Notes under the pieces: model-generated
The model's input: the letters and a program-made list of their open reading frames with translations, nothing else
Told to the model about the DNA's origin: nothing
Database searches by the model: none
From: a virus
DNA: 39,256 nucleotides
IMG/VR virus record: IMGVR_UViG_3300025282_000092
Coordinates: 1-39,256 of that record
Direction: 5' to 3' (one strand)
Part shown: positions 39,096 through 39,256 of the stretch, in pieces
Layout: every line of letters begins with the position of its first letter
Numbering within the stretch: position 1 is the first letter of the stretch
Program-made: the position numbers and the translations under genes

Positions 39096-39256
39096 ATGAC
39101 AAAGTTTACAAAATCACAGTTAAGAAATCTAGTTGAAGAATTGGTAAGTGAACAATTAAATGAAGCTGCCGAATCTCTCTCTCCCTTTCTTGAAAAGCCC
39201 GGCTGGGAAGTTAGAGACCACACGGAATTTCGCCGCAGAATTAGCGATATTAACAC
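39096..39256 (+). CDS. TKSQLR-motif protein, 3' end cut by the window
   Basis: The ATG is preceded by a long purine-rich stretch (AAAAGGAAGAGGAAGAAG) that includes good ribosome binding sequence. The frame stays open to the window end, giving 53 residues so far. It starts MTKFTKSQLRNLVEELVSEQ, aligning with the preceding 26-residue peptide over about 12 residues. After residue ~27 it becomes Ser/Pro-rich and then charged (WEVRDHTEFRRRISDIN). The product is unknown. The helical start followed by an unrelated body suggests a detachable N-terminal tag. Confidence 0.65.
   Translation, partial: MTKFTKSQLRNLVEELVSEQLNEAAESLSPFLEKPGWEVRDHTEFRRRISDIN

Noticed and set aside
562-39256. Many minus-strand open frames of 60-150 codons opposite the long genes (for example 2962-3405, 5331-5639, 21128-21535)
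   Set aside because: All lie inside strongly supported + strand genes, lack recognisable motifs and ribosome binding sites, and are expected as shadows in long genes.

Overview
The window is a nearly gap-free block of late structural genes from a tailed double-stranded DNA phage, probably of contractile (myovirus) type. The firmest anchors are a 130-residue gp25-like baseplate wedge protein (12777-13169) and, directly after it, a 603-residue gp6/gpJ-like wedge protein (13191-15002), in the order seen in T4-related phages. Every supported gene is on the + strand. Most genes touch or overlap their neighbours, and the DNA is AT-rich with clear Shine-Dalgarno sites before many starts. Several proteins belong to virion families I recall from uncultured marine and aquatic myophages. 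That recollection is the only hint about habitat, and the host cannot be read from the sequence. Two genes longer than 9 kb suggest a large virion.

Layout. Positions 1-3412 hold a small helical protein, a 700-residue protein with an OB-fold-like hub region followed by what looks like a catalytically dead amidase, and a spike-like protein rich in Cys with an HMH motif. Positions 3421-12711 are one 3096-residue gene of unknown function. A perfect 36-bp tandem duplication at its 3' end carries the stop codon and the ribosome binding site of the next gene. Positions 12777-15002 are the two wedge genes. Positions 15002-34512 are five consecutive large genes (809, 3057, 356, 1049 and 1223 residues). 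They occupy the place where T4 has gp7 to gp12, and include two copies of an inserted ~130-residue domain and two LamG-like lectin regions. Positions 34513-34618 are the only gap above 60 bp. Positions 34619-38435 are three tail or fibre-like proteins, two of which share a C-terminal module. Positions 38440-39256 change subject: a RuvC-like resolvase, then two tiny ORFs with the same TKSQLR N-terminal helix, the second cut by the window end.

Taken together, the hub and spike, wedge, giant tail proteins and lectin-bearing proteins should build the baseplate and host-contact apparatus. The resolvase would process branched phage DNA before packaging. The TKSQLR peptides may be capsid-targeted internal proteins (inference). 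I see no tRNA, CRISPR, insertion sequence, integrase or reverse transcriptase in the window.
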